From Saprospiraceae bacterium (lineage in GTDB: Bacteria; Bacteroidota; Bacteroidia; Chitinophagales; Saprospiraceae): a stretch of 64,000 bases of DNA. The first letter of the stretch is position 1. Each line of letters opens with the position of its first letter. The translations under genes were made by a program, and so were the position numbers. The stretch is from the NCBI GenBank assembly GCA_025056735.1, contig JANWVR010000118.1:1-64000 (forward strand). Reading direction: 5' to 3'. The notes beneath the pieces were generated by a model, which was not told where the DNA came from, searched no databases, and saw only the letters and a list, made by a program, of their open reading frames with translations. Below, piece by piece: positions 58,239 to 64,000 of the stretch.

Positions 58239-61200
58239 ATGAAAAAAGTCCTCGCCGGCATTGCTGTCATTCTGGTCTTGTTTGTAGGCGCCTTAGTAGC
58301 GCTGCCGTATTTTTTCAAAGATGAAATTATTGCCCAGATTAAAACGGCTGCCAACGAAAACCTGACGGCTAAGTTGGATTTCCGCGACGTAAGCCTATCG
58401 GTCTTTCGGCATTTTCCCAAACTTGCCGTGGGCTTGGACGGGCTGACAATCACCGGTACTGGCCCATTTGAGGGCATTAAACTGATTGACTGCGAGCGCT
58501 TAGACGTGGCCGTTGACCTGTGGTCGGCCATTTTCGGCAGCGAGATTGTGGTCAAAGGTTTTTATTTAAACAGCCCCAAAATCAACGTGTATGTGTTGCC
58601 CGATGGCACGGCGAATTACGACATTGCCAAACCGTCGGCAGAAGAGCCGGAAACGGCTGCTGCCTCGAGCACGCCAATTCGCTTAGAGCGGTACGCCATC
58701 CGTAATGGCGAGGTACACTACGACGACCGCTCGCTGCCCATGCGGGCCGACCTGTGGGACCTCAACCACGAAGGGTCGGGCGAATTCACGGCTGACATTT
58801 ACGACTTAGTTACGCGCACCGATATTGAGCAGCTCTCTGTGCGCTACGACGGCGTGCAGTACCTGAGCAAAGCCAAAGCCAGCTGGAAAGCCACGCTGAA
58901 CGCCAACATGCCGGAAATGAAATTCACCCTCAAAGAGAGCGACCTGCAGCTGAACGCTCTGAAACTGGCCCTCGACGGCTGGTTCCAGATGCCCAACGAC
59001 ACCGACTACCTCATGGACCTGCGCTTCAGCACGCCGCAAAACGAATTCAAAAACTTCCTCTCTCTCCTTCCGGGCGCTTACACGCAGGACTTCGACGGCG
59101 TGCAGGCCAACGGCAAGGTGCAATTCGGCGGTTTTGCCCGCGGACGCTACAACGAGACCACCTATCCGGCGTTCAAAATTGACCTCAAGGTGGACAACGG
59201 CAGTTTCAAATACCCCAGCCTGCCCCTTGGCGTCAGCGGCATCTTTGTGGACATGAGCATCAACAGCCCGTCTGACCACCTGAACGCCATGACAGTGAAC
59301 ATCCCGCGCTTTGCCCTGCGCGTCGGCACCAACCCCATCGAGGGCCGCTTCTTCCTGAAAACACCCGAAACCAATCCAACGGTGGATACCAAAATCACCG
59401 GCCGCCTCAACTTAGCCGAACTCTCCAAAGCCTTCCCCATGGAGGGCGTACAAGAACTGGCCGGCCTCATCGAGGCCGACATTGCGGCCAAAGCCTCTAT
59501 GCAACAGATAGACGCCGGCAAGTACGACGAGGTGAACATGGACGGCCATTTCCGCATCCAGAACATGACCTACCGCGCTGACGGAACGCCGCCCGTGCGC
59601 ATCAACACCCTGACCACCAGCTTCTCGCCGCGCTATGTGGACGTGCCGCTGTTCGACGCTCGTCTGGGCAAAAGCGACCTGCGCGCCTCGGGCCGCATTG
59701 ACAACGTGCTAGCTTACTTCGCGCCTAAAAAAACGATGACCGGCTCGTTCAACCTCCGCTCGGCTTACTTCGACGCCAACGAGTGGCTCACTGAAGACGA
59801 AACCGCCGCCGAACCCACGCCCTCTGCGAACCCGGAGACGACCGAAAAGGTCTTCGACCGCTGGGATTTCACTTTAGACGGGGCCATCGGCAAACTCATC
59901 TACGACGAATACACGCTGACCGACCTGGTGCTTAAGGGCAACTTCACGCCCAACAAGATGACTTTTGACAACTTCGGCCTCCGTATTGGCGACAGCGACC
60001 TGCGGGGCAGCGGACGCCTACTCAACGTGTGGAACTACCTGTTCGACAACCAGACCGTTTACGGCGCCCTTAGCCTCAAGTCGGACTACTTTGACCTCAA
60101 CCCGTTCATGACCGACGAAGCGCCCGCCGCCGAAGAGGCGCCCGCCGAGTCCGTGCTCTTGGTGCCCGAAAACGTGGACATGACCTTGGATGCCGACTTT
60201 AAGCGCATCCGATACACCGAACACGAACTGCGTAACCTCAGGGGCCAGATTGTCGTCAAGGATGGCATAGCCGCCCTGCGCGACCTGACGGCAGATGTCC
60301 TCGGCGGCCAGATTGCCTTGGCCGGCTCGTACAACACCCAACAGCCCGCCAAACCGACCTTCGACGTCAATTTGGCCCTGCAGAACATGGGCTTCCGCGA
60401 CGCTTACCAGAGCTTTGTAACCTTCAAAACCCTCGCCCCCATTGCCCAATACATGGAGGGCAAGTTTAACACTACCCTGACCATGAGTGGCCTCTTGGGC
60501 AAAGACATGATGCCCGACTTCGGCACGCTCAACGCCGCGGGCTTCATCGAAACGCTCAACGCTGCAGTGAACAACTTCAAGCCTTTAGCCGACATCAGCC
60601 AGCGTCTCAACTTAGCCTATCTGAGTCGCTTAGAGCTCCAGAATACCCGCAACTGGTTTGAAATCCAAAACGGTCGCATCACGCTGAAGCCGTTCACCAC
60701 CCAAATGCGCGACGTAACGATGCAAATCGGCGGCTCGCACGGCCTCAATTCGGAAATGAGCTATCAAATCCTGACCAAGACGCCGCGCAAGGCTTTGGAA
60801 AAAACTGCCGCTGGCAGTGCCGCCAACAGCGGCCTGCGCTGGATATCGGGCGAAGCCGCCAAATTTGGCGTCAACGTGGCCCAAGGCGAATACATCAACG
60901 TCCGTTTCGACATCACAGGCACGCTGGCCAACCCTAAGGTGGCGTTTAAAATCCTGCCCAGTGATGGCGAGCGCACCATCCAGGAAGAGGCCAGCAGCGT
61001 AGCGCAAAACCTGGCCCAACAGGCCAGAGACACGCTGCAGACCGTCGTTACCCAAAAAGTAGAAGAAGTAAAAAAGCAGGCCGAGGCCGCCGCCGAAAAA
61101 GCCATAGACTCGGCCAAGCAGGTCGTTACGCAAAAGGTGGAGGAAGCCAAAGAAAAGGCCGTCCAGGAGATAGGCAAGGCTGTCGGCGAAGAAGCCGGCA

Positions 61201-61283
61201 AAAAGGCCGAGGAAATCCTGCGCACCGACGAGGCGAAGAAGAAATTAGAGGAATGGAACCCGCTGAAGAAGCGGAAGAATTGA
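58239..61283 (+). CDS. AsmA-family protein
   Basis: N-terminal TM KKVLAGIAVILVLFVGALVALPYFFKDEI; LDFRDVSLSVFRHFPKLAVGLDGLTITG; AsmA-like C-terminal region and Lys/Ala/Glu-rich tail. Confidence 0.85.
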   Translation: MKKVLAGIAVILVLFVGALVALPYFFKDEIIAQIKTAANENLTAKLDFRDVSLSVFRHFPKLAVGLDGLTITGTGPFEGIKLIDCERLDVAVDLWSAIFGSEIVVKGFYLNSPKINVYVLPDGTANYDIAKPSAEEPETAAASSTPIRLERYAIRNGEVHYDDRSLPMRADLWDLNHEGSGEFTADIYDLVTRTDIEQLSVRYDGVQYLSKAKASWKATLNANMPEMKFTLKESDLQLNALKLALDGWFQMPNDTDYLMDLRFSTPQNEFKNFLSLLPGAYTQDFDGVQANGKVQFGGFARGRYNETTYPAFKIDLKVDNGSFKYPSLPLGVSGIFVDMSINSPSDHLNAMTVNIPRFALRVGTNPIEGRFFLKTPETNPTVDTKITGRLNLAELSKAFPMEGVQELAGLIEADIAAKASMQQIDAGKYDEVNMDGHFRIQNMTYRADGTPPVRINTLTTSFSPRYVDVPLFDARLGKSDLRASGRIDNVLAYFAPKKTMTGSFNLRSAYFDANEWLTEDETAAEPTPSANPETTEKVFDRWDFTLDGAIGKLIYDEYTLTDLVLKGNFTPNKMTFDNFGLRIGDSDLRGSGRLLNVWNYLFDNQTVYGALSLKSDYFDLNPFMTDEAPAAEEAPAESVLLVPENVDMTLDADFKRIRYTEHELRNLRGQIVVKDGIAALRDLTADVLGGQIALAGSYNTQQPAKPTFDVNLALQNMGFRDAYQSFVTFKTLAPIAQYMEGKFNTTLTMSGLLGKDMMPDFGTLNAAGFIETLNAAVNNFKPLADISQRLNLAYLSRLELQNTRNWFEIQNGRITLKPFTTQMRDVTMQIGGSHGLNSEMSYQILTKTPRKALEKTAAGSAANSGLRWISGEAAKFGVNVAQGEYINVRFDITGTLANPKVAFKILPSDGERTIQEEASSVAQNLAQQARDTLQTVVTQKVEEVKKQAEAAAEKAIDSAKQVVTQKVEEAKEKAVQEIGKAVGEEAGKKAEEILRTDEAKKKLEEWNPLKKRKN

Positions 61284-61371
61284 AGAATTAAGGCTCTGCC
61301 CAGGGCGTTACTGCACGCGGCTTTCTCTTGTTCGTTTCGAGTGCTTATGTGCATCTTTGCCCTTGCAAAGT

Positions 61372-61445
61372 GGGGCATTGGCTCAGTTGGCTAGAGCGCT
61401 GCGTTCGCATCGCAGAGGTCGCGGGTTCGAGTCCCGCATGCTCCA
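61372..61445 (+). tRNA. tRNA-Ala (anticodon CGC)
   Basis: Acceptor GGGGCAT/ATGCTCC with G3:U70 identity pair; anticodon arm CTGCG-TTCGCAT-CGCAG; T arm GCGGG-TTCGAGT-CCCGC; CCA not encoded. Confidence 0.95.
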
Positions 61446-61458
61446 CAGGGTTGCCGTT

Positions 61459-61499
61459 GGGAGTTTGTCGTTTTGCGGACAAACTCCCATTCTTTTTTG
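61459..61499 (+). terminator. Terminator after tRNA-Ala
   Basis: Perfect 11-bp hairpin gggagtttgtc-gttttgcg-gacaaactccc followed by attctttttt. Confidence 0.85.
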
Positions 61500-61749
61500 T
61501 AGGCGCTTGTGAGCGCTTGTAAGCGTTTCGTTTGACATACCTTTATGGCAGTTTCCCCCTTGTAATAAGTCGGCTATCGCCCTTTAGCGGTTTTTTTTTT
61601 ACTCCTCTGCACATATACCTGCCCGAGGTCGAAGCGGTTCCAGGTTGTTAAAACGGCATGCGGATGGTATATTTTTTGTTTCCTCTCGTTGCTATCCCTG
61701 CAGGGCCGGTTACATGTGAGGCATTTTCTCGTATTTACTGCAAAATGTT

Positions 61750-62793
61750 GTGCTTGTGAATAGAAAAATACCCTTTTATCGCGTCCTGTGGGTGCTCGCG
61801 CTGCTGATGAGCGGCGCTGGAATGCGCGCGCAGGACATCCACTTTTCCCAGTTTTACAACGCGCCGCTCAACCTCAATCCGGGGCTAAACGGCATTTTTG
61901 GCGGCGATACGCGCTTTGTGGGCAACTACCGCAGCCAGTGGCGCGGGGTGCCGGTGCCGTACACCACGTTTGTGGGCACGGTGGAGAACAAGTTCTACTA
62001 CCGCGCCCATCGCTACGACCGCTATTTCACGGGTGGGCTATCGCTGAGCCACGACCGGCAGGGAGCGCTGGAACTGACGTCGCTTGTGATAGGCATTCCG
62101 CTGGCCCTGACGCAGCCGCTGGCCAAAAACCACTTCCTTTCGGTGGGCGTAACGCCGGCCTTCGGACAGCGGTCGTTCAACACTACGCGCTGGACGTTCG
62201 ATGCGCAGTTTGTAGATTGCATCTTCGACCCCGGCGCCGTTACGCGCGAAGACGGCACGCTTTTCAGCGATAACTTAGCCTACTTCGATCTGAGCGCCGG
62301 ACTGAACTACCGCTTCCAGGCGCGCCAAAAGCGCACCCGCTTCGACGTGGGCGGCGGCATCCACCACATCAACCGGCCGCGACACAACTTCTGGAACAAC
62401 GCCTCCGACGTGCGGCTGGCCGAGCGCAGAGCCCTGTACGGCATCGGTCTGGTGCAGGTTTCAGAGTCTTTCGATGTCCTGGGCCAGGCGTTTTATCAGC
62501 GCCAGGGCGCCTATCGCGAGTTGGTTTACGGGCTGGCGGGTCGCCTGCTGGTCAACGATAAGCCCTACGAAGAACTGGCCCTGCAACTGGGCGTCAGCTT
62601 CCGCCACCGCTACACCGACGCGATGATATGGACGGCCGAAGTGCACTGGAAAACCTGGACGCTGGGCTTTTCGTACGACCTGAACCTGTCCGACTTCGTG
62701 GCGGCCACCAACAACCGCGGCGGTCCCGAAGTGGCGCTCATCTATCGCCTGTATAAAATCAAACCCGTGCAGCGCCCCTGTCCCATAGACTGA
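61750..62793 (+). CDS. PorP/SprF-family type IX secretion membrane protein
   Basis: AQDIHFSQFYNAPLNLNPGLNGIFGGDTRFVGNYRSQWRGVPVPYTTF; GTG start. Confidence 0.92.
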   Translation: MLVNRKIPFYRVLWVLALLMSGAGMRAQDIHFSQFYNAPLNLNPGLNGIFGGDTRFVGNYRSQWRGVPVPYTTFVGTVENKFYYRAHRYDRYFTGGLSLSHDRQGALELTSLVIGIPLALTQPLAKNHFLSVGVTPAFGQRSFNTTRWTFDAQFVDCIFDPGAVTREDGTLFSDNLAYFDLSAGLNYRFQARQKRTRFDVGGGIHHINRPRHNFWNNASDVRLAERRALYGIGLVQVSESFDVLGQAFYQRQGAYRELVYGLAGRLLVNDKPYEELALQLGVSFRHRYTDAMIWTAEVHWKTWTLGFSYDLNLSDFVAATNNRGGPEVALIYRLYKIKPVQRPCPID

Positions 62794-63006
62794 GCATGGG
62801 TAAGCCGTTCCCACTAAAGGCGCCAAGGACTTTGCAAAGACGCCAGGTTTTTTCTTTCACATTACAAGGACACAGGGAGGCTTTTTTATGAGACACAAAA
62901 CGTCAGCGAGCCGTTTCCGAAACCTTGAAAAGTTTTTAAAAAAGCACAATCAACGAAGCGCTTGCCTTTGGCCCAACGGCTGTGTCAACTTAGCCGGAGC
63001 ATTGTC

Positions 63007-64000
63007 ATGAAAAAACATTACATAATCCTGGCCCTTTTGGGCGTCATTTTCACTTCGGGCTTTGCCCAAAAAGGCATTCCCGAGCGCATTGGCGGCGACT
63101 TAGAGCGCGCTCCATCGCCAAAGGCGTTGGAAAACCGCGCCCGGCGCAGCTACTACGAGGGCGACTATTTCGGCGCCATGCAGTACTACCGCCGGCTGCT
63201 CCGTGCGGACGACCGCAATGTGGCGGCCTGGGAAGGGCTGGCTGCCGCTGCTACGGCCCACACGCATTACGCCACCGCTGCCGCGGCTTACGAACATCTG
63301 AGGGCCCATCAGATGGCCTCCGATGAAGCGCTGCTGCTGTTCCGGCTGGCCGAAATCCGCTACCTCAGCGGCCAGTATGCCGACGCGCGCGCCCTGTATC
63401 AGCAGGTCGCCCAACAGGCCGCCCTGCCCGAACTCCGCCAGAAAGCCCTCAACGGCGTCCGAAACTGCGACTGGGCGCTCCAGGTCTATCAGAACACGGC
63501 TGACCTGGCCTTAGACAGCCTGCGCGATTACATCAACACGCCTTTTGCCGAGTACTCCACCCGCTGGTTGAACAACCGCCTCTATTATTCGGCCTACGGC
63601 CACCCGTACAAGCGCGACTCGGCCAGCCCCATGCTGCAAATTTTCAGCGCCGAACCGCGCCCCGACGACAGCGTGGACATCTGCCGCTTAGACATCAACG
63701 AGCGCCGGCGCCACACCGCCTATTTAGCCTACAACCGCGACCAGACCACCGCCTACTACGCCGTAGCGAAATACCGCCGCAGCGGGCGCCTGCGGTTCCA
63801 ACTCTATCGCCGCCAGCGCACCGGCGACGCTACCTGGAGCCGCCCGCACAAATTGCCCAGACACATCAACCTCAAAGACTACACGACCACCCAGCCGCAC
63901 GTAGCGACATTGCCCGGCGACGTCCGCGAAACCCTTTTCTTCGTCAGCGACCGCCCCGGCGGCAAAGGCGGCAAGGACATCTGGTATTGCTACATCGAAA
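63007..64000 (+). CDS. TPR + PD40-type protein, likely OmpA-family partner of PorP/SprF; 3' end outside the window
   Basis: Manual translation: MKKHYIILALLGVIFTSGFAQKGIPERIGGDLERAPSPKALENRARRSYYEGDYFGAMQYYRRLLRADDRNVAAWEGLAAAA...ETLFFVSDRPGGKGGKDIWYCYIE. No stop before the window end, so absent from the ORF track. Confidence 0.85.
   Translation, partial: MKKHYIILALLGVIFTSGFAQKGIPERIGGDLERAPSPKALENRARRSYYEGDYFGAMQYYRRLLRADDRNVAAWEGLAAAATAHTHYATAAAAYEHLRAHQMASDEALLLFRLAEIRYLSGQYADARALYQQVAQQAALPELRQKALNGVRNCDWALQVYQNTADLALDSLRDYINTPFAEYSTRWLNNRLYYSAYGHPYKRDSASPMLQIFSAEPRPDDSVDICRLDINERRRHTAYLAYNRDQTTAYYAVAKYRRSGRLRFQLYRRQRTGDATWSRPHKLPRHINLKDYTTTQPHVATLPGDVRETLFFVSDRPGGKGGKDIWYCYIE

Overview
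The window is chromosomal DNA from a Bacteroidota bacterium, probably Saprospiria-like. This is inferred from type IX secretion/gliding genes, TAnnTTTG promoters and gene content; no search was run. Most of it is housekeeping sequence: rpsF-rpsR-rplI, mutL with two tandem rhomboids, nadK, sucA, rpsT, queG, ybeY, thrA, gcvT, rplM-rpsI-rpsB-tsf, thiL, rnd and tRNA-Ala(CGC). T9SS/gliding genes are scattered through it: a SprB-like adhesin end, a DUF5103 plug protein, GldH, a GldE-like protein, SprE/PorW-like, PorP/SprF and a truncated OmpA/PD40-type partner. The best candidate for something undescribed is the ~650-aa protein at 31609-33561. It has a long unrecognised N-terminal region fused to a C-terminal Nudix-fold domain whose Nudix box has lost key glutamates, and it sits behind an AT-rich intergenic stretch. 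Other points of note: a single-base frameshift in a secreted DUF3616-type protein, an unannotated multi-frameshift relic of a DUF234/PD-(D/E)XK-type ATPase, a three-copy ~55-bp array with a GGCCAAAC-TT-GTTTGGCC palindrome upstream of rpsF, and a lysine-rich insertion in the SprE/PorW homologue.
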